Positions 52,559 to 62,246 of a stretch of 64,000 bases of DNA are shown piece after piece. Both the position numbers and the translations under genes were made by a program. The first letter of the stretch is position 1, and each line of letters starts with the position of its first letter. The notes under the pieces were generated by a model that saw only the letters and a list, made by a program, of their open reading frames with translations, was not told where the DNA came from and did not search any database. Origin of the DNA: DASUBN01 sp036000105 (GTDB lineage Bacteria; Pseudomonadota; Gammaproteobacteria; Natronospirales; REEB76); NCBI GenBank assembly GCA_036000105.1, contig DASYGE010000002.1:434001-498000 (forward strand), in the 5' to 3' direction.

Positions 52559-53483
52559 CCTCGAAGGAGGTGGCTTCCACGAACACGTCTTCCAGGTTGG
52601 CGGGGGTCTCCTGTATCTCGCCCTTGAGGCCTGCCTGGCGCAGCGCTTCCGAGAGCTTCTTCACGGCCGCCGGGGTATCGCGTCTCAGCAGCGCATGCAG
52701 GCGGGTACCGAGCTGGGTCACGCTCTTCACGTAGGGCTCGTCGCGCAATGCCATGGAGGCTTTCTGGGGATCCGGCGTCTCTATCTCCAGCACCAGGGCA
52801 TCGATGCTCTCCATCAGGGCCTTGGGCGTGCCTTCCGCCACCAATCTGCCGCGGCTGATGATGGCGAGGCCGTGGCAGCGCTCTGCTTCGTCCATGAGGT
52901 GGGTGGAGACGAGGATGGTGGTGCCGGCTGCAGCCAGCTCGAACAGGCGATCCCAGAAATCCCGGCGGCTCTGGGGGTCCACCGCGCTCGTGGGTTCATC
53001 CAGGAACAAGAGTTCGGGTGCATGCAGGGTGGCGGCGGCCAGCGCCAGGCGCTGCTTCTGCCCGCCGCTCATGCTACCGGCCCGCCGCTCCGCGAGATCA
53101 GCGAGGAAGTAACGCTGCATGGCAGCGTGGATACGCGCGGCCTGATCCGCCCGGGGCAGGGTGAATATCTCCGCCATGAACTCCAGGTTCTCCCACACCG
53201 TGAGGTCGGCGTAGAGGGAGAAGTTCTGGGTCATGTAACCCAGTTTGCGGCGCAGAGCCTCCGCGTCGCGCGGCATCTCGTGCCCCAGCACCGTCGCTTG
53301 GCCTGAGCTGGGTGCCAGGAGGCCGCAGAGCATGCGGATGGTGGTGGACTTGCCGGCACCGTTTGGCCCCAGGAAGCCATAGACCTTGGCCCGCGGGATG
53401 GCGAGATCCACGCCAGCGACAGCGGTGAAGTCGCCGAAGCGGCGCGTCAGGCCGCGGGTGCGTATGGCGTATTCATCCTGCAT
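52530..53483 (-). CDS. ABC transporter ATP-binding protein
   Basis: A 317-aa ATPase with Walker A GPNGAGKST, Q-loop YMTQNFSLY, signature MSGGQKQRL, Walker B LLFLDEPTS and H-loop STHLMDEAERC. One nucleotide-binding domain only, followed by a C-terminal domain of about 80 residues of the CcmA/YbhF type. Forms the pump with the permease downstream and the HlyD-type lipoprotein upstream. Confidence 0.94.
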   Translation of the reverse strand: MQDEYAIRTRGLTRRFGDFTAVAGVDLAIPRAKVYGFLGPNGAGKSTTIRMLCGLLAPSSGQATVLGHEMPRDAEALRRKLGYMTQNFSLYADLTVWENLEFMAEIFTLPRADQAARIHAAMQRYFLADLAERRAGSMSGGQKQRLALAAATLHAPELLFLDEPTSAVDPQSRRDFWDRLFELAAAGTTILVSTHLMDEAERCHGLAIISRGRLVAEGTPKALMESIDALVLEIETPDPQKASMALRDEPYVKSVTQLGTRLHALLRRDTPAAVKKLSEALRQAGLKGEIQETPANLEDVFVEATSFEGDERVAPRA

Positions 53484-53485
53484 GA

Positions 53486-54334
53486 CTAGTGGTGCAGCCC
53501 GGGGAAGTCCACGTCCACGGGCACGCCGCTGGGCAGCGCCGCGGCATCAGCCGGGTCCAGATAGATCTTGGCCAGATAAGCGAGACGGCTGCGGTCCCGC
53601 TCGGTGAGGGAATAGTACGGGGTGTAGGCCGCGTCGGCCGAGACGAAGCGCACCGTGCCGGTGTAGGCCTGGGCTACACCGTCGAAACTCAGCTTGGCCT
53701 GTATGCCGGGTTGCACTGCGGCGCGCAGGGGCTCCGGTATATACACCTGCACATAAGCCGCGCTCATATCCAGTAACACGGCTACCACCGCATGCACCGG
53801 GGGCCGTTCACCCAGGTGATAGGGCAGGGCATCCACCGTGGCATCCCGCGGGGCACGCACGCTCAGGCGATCGAGGCCGATCTGAGTGTCATCCAGGGAG
53901 GCTTGTGCCTGGGCGAGGGCCGCGGCGGCGGCGTTACGCTCGGCACGGGCGTTATCGAGAGTGGCGCGGGCTTGATCCAGTTCCGAGACGCTGCGGGTAT
54001 GTTGAGCCACCAGTGCCTGGGTGCGGGCGTAATCCTTCTCGGCGGTGGCGAGGGTGGAGTCGGCACCCGGGATGCGGGCCGCCGCTTGTTCCTTGGCCGC
54101 CTGGGCTTCAGCCAGGAGCGCGCGGTAGCGGCTGTCGTCCAGTTGCAGTATCAGTTGCCCGGCCTTCACCCGGTCGCCTTCGTGGACGGCCACGCTCTGG
54201 ATGGGTTCTTGGGCTTCGGCCACGAGTTCGATGCGATCCCGTTCAAGGGTGCCCGGCAGAGGCAAAGAACTGTTGTTGTCGCAGGCAGCGATGAAGAGCA
54301 GCGGCGCGAGGCACAGGATGAGGCGCGGGTTCAC
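53486..54334 (-). CDS. HlyD/YbhG-like periplasmic adaptor lipoprotein
   Basis: A 282-aa membrane-fusion adaptor with a lipobox (FIAAC, Cys18), a split lipoyl domain (IQSVAVHEGDRVKAGQLILQLDD ... RAPRDATVDALPYHLGERPP) and an alpha-helical hairpin of Ala/Gln-rich heptads between. It spans the periplasm for the ABC exporter. Overlaps the TetR gene by 4 bases and is 2 bases from the ATPase gene, so all four genes form one operon. Confidence 0.9.
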   Translation of the reverse strand: MNPRLILCLAPLLFIAACDNNSSLPLPGTLERDRIELVAEAQEPIQSVAVHEGDRVKAGQLILQLDDSRYRALLAEAQAAKEQAAARIPGADSTLATAEKDYARTQALVAQHTRSVSELDQARATLDNARAERNAAAAALAQAQASLDDTQIGLDRLSVRAPRDATVDALPYHLGERPPVHAVVAVLLDMSAAYVQVYIPEPLRAAVQPGIQAKLSFDGVAQAYTGTVRFVSADAAYTPYYSLTERDRSRLAYLAKIYLDPADAAALPSGVPVDVDFPGLHH

Positions 54335-54999
54335 GGCGAGACTCCTTGCAGATAGAGGCGCTCGGTGTGGGCGATGAGGCGCTCCAGGTAATCCTCGCGC
54401 ACGCGCATGCCGAAGACTTCGCTGGCCACGGGCATGGCTACGAAGGGGAATACCGCGAGGCTGACTAGGGACAGGGCCGCCAGGGTCGGGTCCAGGTCGG
54501 CCCGCAGGCGCCCGGCTTCCTGTTCGCGCTTGATGAGCTGGGTGAGGAGCCCGCCACCCTTGGAGGCGAACTGCTGGATGAACCAGCCCCGCAGGCGCCC
54601 GCCTTCCGCCACCACTTCCCGCAGGATGAGCGGCGGCATCCAGGGGTTGGCCCCCAGGGTGCGCATATAGGCTTCGAGAAAGGTGCGGATGGGCCGCGGC
54701 TGCTCCGTGGCGGAGACGAGGAGGCTGCCCAGGCGTTCCACCAGGGGCTGGAAGGTATCCGAGAGCATGGCCTCGTACAGGCCCTGCTTGTTGTCGAAGT
54801 AGTAGCTGATCATAGCTGGGTTCACCTGGGCCGCTTCCGCCAGGCTGCGGGTCGAGACCGCGGCATAGCCGTGTTTGGCGAATAGGCTGCGGGCAGCCGC
54901 CAGCAACTGCTGACGCACTGCCAGATCTCTTTCAGCGGGTGGGCGGCCAGCTTTTGTGATGGCCGGGCGGCGAGGTGGTTTTGGGATGGCAGTTGTCAT
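54331..54999 (-). CDS. TetR-family repressor of the exporter operon
   Basis: A 222-aa TetR regulator. An N-terminal HTH (VSTRSLAEAAQVNPAMISYYFDNKQGLYEAM) is followed by a larger ligand-binding domain of the CerR/YbiH kind. It is the first gene of the operon and its promoter carries a palindrome between -35 and -10, indicating autorepression that also controls the exporter. The inducer cannot be read from sequence. Confidence 0.92.
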   Translation of the reverse strand: MTTAIPKPPRRPAITKAGRPPAERDLAVRQQLLAAARSLFAKHGYAAVSTRSLAEAAQVNPAMISYYFDNKQGLYEAMLSDTFQPLVERLGSLLVSATEQPRPIRTFLEAYMRTLGANPWMPPLILREVVAEGGRLRGWFIQQFASKGGGLLTQLIKREQEAGRLRADLDPTLAALSLVSLAVFPFVAMPVASEVFGMRVREDYLERLIAHTERLYLQGVSP

Positions 55000-55005
55000 G
55001 CCTAT

Positions 55006-55034
55006 ATTTAATCATTCGTTTGATTAATTGTAAA
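55006..55034 (-). promoter_or_regulatory. promoter with TetR operator between -35 and -10
   Basis: Reading the minus strand: -35 TTTACA (55034-55029), a 17-base spacer, then -10 TTAAAT (55011-55006). A perfect 7-bp inverted repeat TTAATCA-N6-TGATTAA (55008-55027) fills the spacer and touches the -10. The -10 is only 6 bases from the tetR ATG, so the transcript would be leaderless or nearly so. Positioning is that of a classic self-repressing operator. Confidence 0.75.
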
Positions 55035-55125
55035 GCCCCCTGATATCCAAGGGCTGCAGGCTTAAGGAGAGGTAAATGGACCGCTGGTATAGTTGCGCGG
55101 GGCATTCGGGAATCACGAGGAAATC

Positions 55126-55770
55126 ATGCAGATTGGCATCCTGGGCAGCGGTGAGGTGGGTCAGGCCCTGGGCTTGGGGTTTGCCCAGCTGGGCCATGAG
55201 GTGAAGATAGGCAGCCGGGAACCCGTGGCTGAGAAGCTCAAGCCCTGGCTCGCCCGGGCCGGCAAGAAAGCCAGCACTGGCAGTTTCGAGGAGACGGCGC
55301 GCTTCGCTGATGTAGCAGTGCTGGCTGTGCATTGGAGCGGCACCCAATCTGCCATCGGTCTCGCCAAACCCGAAAACCTGGCAGGGAAGGTGGTCATGGA
55401 TGTGACCAACCCGGTGGTATCCGAACCTGGCAAACCCCTGCGCCTCGCCTTGGGGCATACGGACTCCGGTGGCGAACAAGTGCAGCGCTGGCTACCCAAA
55501 TCGAAGGTGGTGAAGGCCTTCAACAGCGTGGGCAGCGATCACATGGTGAACCCGCAGTTCCCCGGCGGCCCGCCGGACATGTTCATCTGCGGCGACGATG
55601 CCTCGGCCAAGCAGGTGGTAGCGGGCATCTGCAGGAACTTCGGCTGGGGCGTGGTGGATGCGGGCGGCATAGAAGGGGCCCGCCTGCTGGAACCTTTGTG
55701 CCTCTTGTGGATGGCACACGGCCTCAAGACCGGTTCCTGGGATCACGCCTTCAAATTACTGCAAAAATAG
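55126..55770 (+). CDS. NADPH-dependent F420 reductase-family oxidoreductase
   Basis: A 214-aa Rossmann protein: IGILGSGEVGQALGLGFAQLGHEV is the dinucleotide loop, followed by GSREP, which suits NADP. VVKAFNSVGSDHMVNP is the family's substrate region. ATG 55126 has GAGGAA upstream. Whether it uses F420 is uncertain; many proteobacterial members act on other substrates. Divergent from the tetR operon. Confidence 0.85.
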   Translation: MQIGILGSGEVGQALGLGFAQLGHEVKIGSREPVAEKLKPWLARAGKKASTGSFEETARFADVAVLAVHWSGTQSAIGLAKPENLAGKVVMDVTNPVVSEPGKPLRLALGHTDSGGEQVQRWLPKSKVVKAFNSVGSDHMVNPQFPGGPPDMFICGDDASAKQVVAGICRNFGWGVVDAGGIEGARLLEPLCLLWMAHGLKTGSWDHAFKLLQK

Positions 55771-55855
55771 CCTGGAACTCTTGGGCCTACCCGCGGACAA
55801 AGCCTGGGAAGTCTCTTGCACGGGAAAAGCCTGAAACTCAAAAGGAGCGATCATC

Positions 55856-56686
55856 GTGTCATCCCTGAATCGTCTGATCCTGACCTTGGCCGGTGCCTGC
55901 ATCAGCATCGGTGCCCATGCAGCAACCCATCTGCCACGCGCCGCCCACGTGGTGTTGGTGATCGAAGAGAACCGCTCCTTCCAGACTCTCATGGGCAGCA
56001 AGGATGCTCCGTACATGAATCAGCTGGCGGCCGAGGGCGCGCTCTTCACCCAGTCCTTCGCCATCACCCATCCGAGTGAGCCCAACTACGTTGCACTGTT
56101 CGCCGGAGACACGGAAGGACTGACCGACGACTCCTGCCCTCACAGCTACACAGGGCCGACCCTGGCCGGTGCGCTCGCGGCGAAGAAGCTCAGCTTCACC
56201 ATCTATTCCGAGAACCTGCCCCGGGCCGGATTCGCGGATTGCGGCTCCACGGACAAGCTCTATCGGCGCAAGCACAATCCGGTGCCAAACTTCGCTGACG
56301 TACCCGCGGAGGCGAACCAACCTTTCATTGCCTTCCCGGCGGATTACAGCACGCTGCCCACGGTGGCATTCGTGATACCCAACATGATGGATGACATGCA
56401 CGATGGCACCGTGCAGCAGGCGGATGCCTGGCTCAAGGCGCATCTGGGCAGCTATGTGCAGTGGGCCCTCAAGCACCATAGCCTCTTCATCCTCACCTGG
56501 GATGAGGATGACGGCACCCAGCAGAACCAGATCGCCACGCTCATCATCGGGCAGGACGTGAAACCGGGCCGTTACGATCAGCAGATCAACCATTACTCGG
56601 TGTTGCGTACCCTGACGGATATGTACGGTCTGCCGCCCGTGGGCCATGGTGCGGATGCGCAGGCCATCAGTGGGATTTGGAAATGA
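55856..56686 (+). CDS. secreted phosphoesterase (acid phosphatase/phospholipase C-like family)
   Basis: A 276-aa exported hydrolase with a signal peptide (about 1-22, AHA end) and the alkaline-phosphatase-superfamily phosphoesterase pattern: VIEENRSFQTLMG, HPSEPNYVALFAGDTEGLTDD, VPNMMDDMHDG-type segment (IPNMMDDMHDG), LTWDEDDG and HYSVLRTLTDMYGLP. GTG start with AAGGAG 8 bases upstream. Substrate unknown. Confidence 0.85.
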   Translation: MSSLNRLILTLAGACISIGAHAATHLPRAAHVVLVIEENRSFQTLMGSKDAPYMNQLAAEGALFTQSFAITHPSEPNYVALFAGDTEGLTDDSCPHSYTGPTLAGALAAKKLSFTIYSENLPRAGFADCGSTDKLYRRKHNPVPNFADVPAEANQPFIAFPADYSTLPTVAFVIPNMMDDMHDGTVQQADAWLKAHLGSYVQWALKHHSLFILTWDEDDGTQQNQIATLIIGQDVKPGRYDQQINHYSVLRTLTDMYGLPPVGHGADAQAISGIWK

Positions 56687-56717
56687 CCTTTGCAACCTAC
56701 CAGGTTTGAGTGCAACC

Positions 56718-57188
56718 ATGCATAAGATCATCGAGACGCGGCATGACGATTACCTGATCTCCACGGATCCGGCCAAGCTGGATCTGGAGGCGATACATGC
56801 GGCACTCAGCACCGCTTACTGGTCCACGGATATCTCCAAGGCGGTGGTGGAGAAGGCCCTGGCCCATTCCCTCTGCTTCGGCCTCTATCAGGGGCAACAG
56901 CAGGTGGGGCTCTCGCGGGTGGTCACGGACTACGCCACCTACGCCTATCTCTGCGATGTGTATGTGTTGGAAGCGCATCGGGGCAAGGGCCTGGGACACT
57001 GGATGGTGGAATGCATCATGACCCACCCCGAGCTGCAGAATCTGCGGCGCTTCACCCTCGCTACCCGTGATGCCCACGGCATCTACGCGGCCTTCGGTTT
57101 CACCGCTCTCAAAGCACCGGACCGCATGATGGAACGCCATGATCCGCAGGTATATCAGCGCATGGCAGCGGAGGCGGCCAAACTATGA
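56718..57188 (+). CDS. GNAT-family acetyltransferase
   Basis: A 156-aa GNAT protein with the acetyl-CoA loop region VYVLEAHRGKGLGHWMVE and C-terminal GIYAAFGFTAL. ATG 56718; a longer in-frame start at 56646 lies inside the phosphoesterase gene and is not supported. Substrate unknown. Confidence 0.88.
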   Translation: MHKIIETRHDDYLISTDPAKLDLEAIHAALSTAYWSTDISKAVVEKALAHSLCFGLYQGQQQVGLSRVVTDYATYAYLCDVYVLEAHRGKGLGHWMVECIMTHPELQNLRRFTLATRDAHGIYAAFGFTALKAPDRMMERHDPQVYQRMAAEAAKL

Positions 57189-57194
57189 AGGTGC

Positions 57195-57231
57195 GCCGCA
57201 TGCGGCACACGCCCCACCAGGAAGGTGGGGC
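57195..57231 (+). other. palindrome and hairpin ahead of the racemase gene
   Basis: A perfect 12-base palindrome GCCGCATGCGGC (57195-57206) is followed by an 8-bp stem GCCCCACC / GGTGGGGC (57211-57231, 5-base loop). There is no T tract. It could be an operator or mRNA structure between the GNAT and racemase genes; nothing more can be said. Confidence 0.35.
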
Positions 57232-57288
57232 CGTACAGCACACCAGGGATGGTGCTTGGCTGACCTACATCAGGTTATCGAGGTATTT

Positions 57289-57983
<695 letters not shown>

Positions 57984-57984
<1 letters not shown>

Positions 57985-58316
57985 TGGACAGACTCACAGC
58001 CAAGGTGGCACTGGAAAGGTTGCATGCCCTCAAGGACAAGACCTTCGTGGAGCTGTTCCAGCACGGCTCCCTCAGCATCGAGATATACCAACCCAAGGCC
58101 AGGGACCTGCAGACACCCCATACCCGGGATGAGGTGTATGTGGTCGTCTCAGGGCACGGCTATTTCGTGAACGGAAATACCCGTCAGCCATTTGAGTCAG
58201 GGGAATTGCTCTTTGTCCCGGCTGGCGTGGTACATCGTTTCGAGGAATTCAGCGAAGACTTCTCGACCTGGGTGATCTTCTATGGGCCGGAGGGCGGGGA
58301 GTCAATCCCTACCTGA
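57984..58316 (+). CDS. cupin-domain protein
   Basis: A 110-aa single-domain cupin: HTRDEVYVVVSGHGYFVNG and FESGELLFVPAGVVHRFEEF are the two cupin motifs with their metal-binding His/Glu residues. Start is ATG 57984 (GGGGAAGGA upstream); ATG 57981 is adjacent and in frame but too close to the SD. Function unknown. Confidence 0.85.
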
Positions 58317-58367
58317 GCGGGTCTACATTACGATTACCCGGATACATGCACCCTCTCTTGGCAGACG

Positions 58368-61346
58368 TTATTTCGAAGTCTTATCCACCGTTTCCCGGCC
58401 TAGATCCAGGTAGTCGAAGTTCAGGATGGCGTTGAACACCAGCGGATAAGTGCCGATGGTCTCAGCCCGGTAGATGGGGTCGCTGGAGAACAGGAGCACA
58501 TGGCCCTGGCCCAGGCGTGAATCCACCACGGTGGCACGCTCGGCCATCTCCTGTCCGCCCTGCAGCAAGCCGGAGACCAGAAGGTCTTTGCTGTCGCCGT
58601 AGCGCAGTATCACCCGTGGCCGGAAGGCTTCCGGGATCAGGAACGGGTTGTTGCGCGCCTGGTCCTCGTTGAGAGGCAAGGCTTGCCAGGGCTTGACCGC
58701 CGGCAAGGCGGGCGGCACCGCATAGGGACGGCCCTGAGGCACGTCTTCTTCATCCGGCCCGCCGCGACCGGTGACCCGCTGATACTCGCCTGCCGTGGGC
58801 AGGCCGCCGTCGCCGGTGGTCTGGTTGCTCACGTTGAAGGTCATGCCGTCGGCGCTGTAGATAGCGAGGCCTTCGCCGTAGCCGTAGGCCACGGGGCTGG
58901 TGCTGTCCACGGTCACGGCCCTAAGCACGCTGCCCACCACCTTGAGTTCATGGGTGGGGGTGACAGATACACCGGGCGCCATGCCTTCGTCGATGGCGAA
59001 CTTGGAGGTGTCTTGCGAGGTGACCAGCAGGCCGCCCGCGTTCACGAAGCGCTTCAGGTTTTCCACACCGCTCTGGCCGAGACCCGGGCGGATGTCATCG
59101 GTCTCGTCTATGGGCAGGCTGGTGGTCAGCACCTGTTTGTTCCAGGGCACGGGTTTGCCATACATGGGCAGGCCATCCACGATCATCTCGGTGGTGGTGT
59201 AGCCGATGGGCCCGAACAGGATGGCATCGTACTTGCCCCGCAGATTCGATTCGCGGGACACGTCCTGGGTGCTGATATAGGTATAGGGGATGTGCAGCTG
59301 ATCCAGCGCCATGCGCCACCAGCCTTCCGTCTGGGTGTCGAGCCAGCTGTGCATGATGGCGATGCGCGGTACGCCGACTTTGTGCTTGGCCACATCCGGA
59401 GCGTCGGAGGCGGCATAGACCATGAGCCCCAGGCCCTTGGCGGCTTGATCCAGATCCTTGCGGCTCACGCCGCCGACGATGACGCTGCCCCGGGCGAAAT
59501 GCCGGCCGGCGGCGTCGAAGTCCGCGTCTGCCACTTCCATGGAGGCGCCCTTGAGGGCGTAGCGCAGGCTCATGAGGGCATCGTCTGCGTGGTAATCCAC
59601 CAGGAAGGTGCCGCCATCGCCTTGTACACCGCCGGCGGCCTGCACCGGGCCTGTGACGGGCTGCATGGGGGCCTTGAGTACGGCGAGGTCGGTGACCCGC
59701 ACCACTTCCGCATCGAAGAGATCGCCCACGGACCAGCCGGTGTCGTCATAGGGGTGCTTCTGCGGATCGTCCGGCGCCCAGTATTCCCGGTCCAGCAGCG
59801 CATCGGCGATGCGGCTATAGGGCTGGTCCATGCGCACGATATAGCTGCCGGCGGGGAAGCTCTTGCTCACGGTCTTGGGAGCAGCATCACGCGGGCCGGG
59901 CGACGGGGTCAGGTCCACGGTGAAGGCTGCCGTCGCGCGCTGTATCTCGCAATGCTGGCGCTGCAACACCTGCAGCACTGCCGCCTGAGCGCCCTGGCGC
60001 AGATCATCGGCGGGCAGTACATAGGCTGCGGGTCCGCCGTTGGTGGGCTTCTCCAGAGAACGCTTGCTCTTGAGATAGAAGTTGTTGAGGAAGAGCTTGC
60101 TGTTGGAAGCGAAGTAATTCAGGGCCGTCAGCAGGCCGTTCTCTTCGTAGTTGTTGTTGTCGCGCTGGGACCAGAGCACCTTGGGCAGCGGAGGGTTCTG
60201 CCGGTACCAGGTGCGGGAGTAATCGGAAGGGTCGAGGATGCGGGTCTCGGTGTCGGCGCCGTCGTTGCCGAAGGTCTCATACAGGCGACTGATGCCGTTG
60301 TGAGTGGCGGCGATGAACATCAGGTAGCCCGGGCTCCAGGTGTCGAAGTCGCCGTGGGTGAACACGCCCGGCATGCCGAACTTGGTCATGGCCTGCACGT
60401 TGTTCCAGCCGAGCATCTGCCATTCGTTGGTGAGGATGGGATCCATCCAGGCGTTATAGGGGCCGTCGCCCACGGTGTTGTCATACAGGAAGGGCACGGA
60501 TTCGTGCAGGTCGTGCAGCACCTGGGCATGCCAGCCCACATAGGTGTCCAGCACGTTACGGGTGAGGTCCAGGGAGGCGATCATGGCATCGCGGTTGTTG
60601 TCGTGGGCCACGTAATGGCCCCAGTACATGAGCGACGATGCGTTCTGGTCGGGATGCGCACGGTGCCAGGCGTACAGGTCTGCCTTGCGGTCGCGGCCGT
60701 CTACTTCCACGATGGGGGTGATGAGGGTGATGACGTGGCTGCGGATGTTCTTGATGTAGGGCGCATCGTCCACCGCCAGGCGGTAAGCCAGCTCCATGAG
60801 CGCCGTGGGGGCGCCGGTCTCGGTGGAGTGGATGGTGCCGGTGATGTAATAGACGGGCGTGGAGGCAGCCACCAGCTGGGCGGCTTGTGCATCATCCATG
60901 CCGATAGTGCGTGGGTCCGCGAGCTTGGCGAGACGCGCGTCGTTGTCCTTCAGGCCGGCCAGCAGGGATTCGTCGGCGATGGCCACGGCGAGCATCTCGC
61001 GGCCTTCCTCGGTCTTGCCGATGACGAACACTTTCACCCGCGGGCTCTTCTGCGCCAGCAGACGGAAGTAGGCGTACACCTCCTTGGAATGGGGCAGCAT
61101 GTTCGGTGCGCCGGAGATGTCGCCCAACACCGCCTCCGGGGTCGGCACGCCGTTGCCCGCCGGCAGGTAATCCGTGAGGGGCGAATTGAAGGAAGGGTCC
61201 GTGGTGTACTGCAGGATCTTCTGGGTGTAGGCCTGATCCACCGCCTGATTGGGGTCCCGGGCGTAGGTGTCGTCGGCGAGGGCGTTGCCGGTGACGAGCA
61301 TCAGGACGGCGGCGAAGCAGAGGTTCTTGGCGACCTGCAGTCTCAT
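58368..61346 (-). CDS. large exported M14-family metallocarboxypeptidase
   Basis: A 992-aa protein with a signal peptide (about 1-24, ending ALA). Residues about 90-380 form an M14 zinc peptidase domain: the HxxE zinc motif is His173-Ser-Thr-Glu176 in TGTIHSTETGAP, with VDGRDR downstream and a later HDLHES as candidate third ligand. The remaining 600 residues have no domain I can name, apart from a region around 690-850 that resembles a class I amidotransferase-like fold. It is likely periplasmic or secreted, degrading peptides. Confidence 0.87.
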   Translation of the reverse strand: MRLQVAKNLCFAAVLMLVTGNALADDTYARDPNQAVDQAYTQKILQYTTDPSFNSPLTDYLPAGNGVPTPEAVLGDISGAPNMLPHSKEVYAYFRLLAQKSPRVKVFVIGKTEEGREMLAVAIADESLLAGLKDNDARLAKLADPRTIGMDDAQAAQLVAASTPVYYITGTIHSTETGAPTALMELAYRLAVDDAPYIKNIRSHVITLITPIVEVDGRDRKADLYAWHRAHPDQNASSLMYWGHYVAHDNNRDAMIASLDLTRNVLDTYVGWHAQVLHDLHESVPFLYDNTVGDGPYNAWMDPILTNEWQMLGWNNVQAMTKFGMPGVFTHGDFDTWSPGYLMFIAATHNGISRLYETFGNDGADTETRILDPSDYSRTWYRQNPPLPKVLWSQRDNNNYEENGLLTALNYFASNSKLFLNNFYLKSKRSLEKPTNGGPAAYVLPADDLRQGAQAAVLQVLQRQHCEIQRATAAFTVDLTPSPGPRDAAPKTVSKSFPAGSYIVRMDQPYSRIADALLDREYWAPDDPQKHPYDDTGWSVGDLFDAEVVRVTDLAVLKAPMQPVTGPVQAAGGVQGDGGTFLVDYHADDALMSLRYALKGASMEVADADFDAAGRHFARGSVIVGGVSRKDLDQAAKGLGLMVYAASDAPDVAKHKVGVPRIAIMHSWLDTQTEGWWRMALDQLHIPYTYISTQDVSRESNLRGKYDAILFGPIGYTTTEMIVDGLPMYGKPVPWNKQVLTTSLPIDETDDIRPGLGQSGVENLKRFVNAGGLLVTSQDTSKFAIDEGMAPGVSVTPTHELKVVGSVLRAVTVDSTSPVAYGYGEGLAIYSADGMTFNVSNQTTGDGGLPTAGEYQRVTGRGGPDEEDVPQGRPYAVPPALPAVKPWQALPLNEDQARNNPFLIPEAFRPRVILRYGDSKDLLVSGLLQGGQEMAERATVVDSRLGQGHVLLFSSDPIYRAETIGTYPLVFNAILNFDYLDLGRETVDKTSK

Positions 61347-61436
61347 GGCGTTACCCCACAGGATGGACGGATATAGAAGGGTTTGGAGGGGAAGAGACTA
61401 TAGGTAGTTCCCCGTCCTGTCATCCTGGGAGAATTT

Positions 61437-62246
61437 TTACCAGAAGCGGTAAGCGTCCATAGCCAGACTGGTGCCGGTCATAGCGGTGTGGATGCGCTCA
61501 CCGGGGGTATCGGAGGCACCGGCCACCACCAGGAGCGGCATGAAGTGCTCTTCCGTGGGGTGAGCGCGGGCGGCTTGCGGGGCGAGCGTGCGGTAGTTGA
61601 TCAGGCTCTTACGGTCGCTGCGTTTCAACGCGCCTTGCAGCCACTTGCTGAAGTCCTGCACATACGATTCGTCCTGGCCGGGGGTGGGGCGGAAGAGTTC
61701 GCGCAGGTTATGGGTGGCGCCGCCGCTACCGATGATGAGCACCGAGCGCTGGCGCAGGGGAGCCAGGGCCGCGCCGAGCTTCAGGTGATGTTCGGTCCCA
61801 AGACCGGTCTGCAAGGAGAGCTGGATCACGGGGATCTTGGCTTCCGGGTACATGAGCATGAGCGGCACCCAGGCGCCGTGGTCAAGTCCACGGGAAGGGT
61901 CGATGCGCGCGTCGAAACCTGCCGTCTGCAACAGGCTGGCGGCCTCGCGTGCCAGGGCTGGGGCCCCCGGCGCGGGGTAGTGCAGTTGATAGAGCGGCTC
62001 CGGGAAACCGCCGAAGTCGTGGATGGTCTCATGGCGCACGGCGCCCGTGAGGGTCGGGACTTGGGTGTCCCAGTGGGCGGAGACTATCAATATGGCCGAG
62101 GGTTTCGGCAAGCCAGGTCCGAGGCCCTTCAGGAAGATATGGGTGGGATGCGCCTCGTCCAGGGCCAGGGTGGGCGCGCCGTGGGACACGAACAGCAGGG
62201 GATGAGGCAGACGCGCGGTCGAGGCCAATCGGCTGGTGGTGTTCAT
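61437..62246 (-). CDS. DODA-type extradiol aromatic ring-opening dioxygenase
   Basis: A 269-aa class III extradiol dioxygenase related to 4,5-DOPA dioxygenase (YgiD). The metal-binding His residues are His22 (SHGAPTLAL), His58 (SAHWD) and a later His in the GGATHNLRE motif. The C-terminal HPTEEHFMPLLVVAGA is conserved in the family. It overlaps the emrB-like stop by 4 bases, so it shares an operon with the pump; aromatic substrates may be both degraded and exported (inference). Confidence 0.9.
   Translation of the reverse strand: MNTTSRLASTARLPHPLLFVSHGAPTLALDEAHPTHIFLKGLGPGLPKPSAILIVSAHWDTQVPTLTGAVRHETIHDFGGFPEPLYQLHYPAPGAPALAREAASLLQTAGFDARIDPSRGLDHGAWVPLMLMYPEAKIPVIQLSLQTGLGTEHHLKLGAALAPLRQRSVLIIGSGGATHNLRELFRPTPGQDESYVQDFSKWLQGALKRSDRKSLINYRTLAPQAARAHPTEEHFMPLLVVAGASDTPGERIHTAMTGTSLAMDAYRFW

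Noticed and set aside
58683..61376. Very long open frame on the + strand opposite the M14 peptidase gene
   Set aside because: GC-rich DNA yields long antisense frames; this has no family motifs, its composition is biased to Gly/Val/His, and the minus strand encodes a complete recognisable enzyme.
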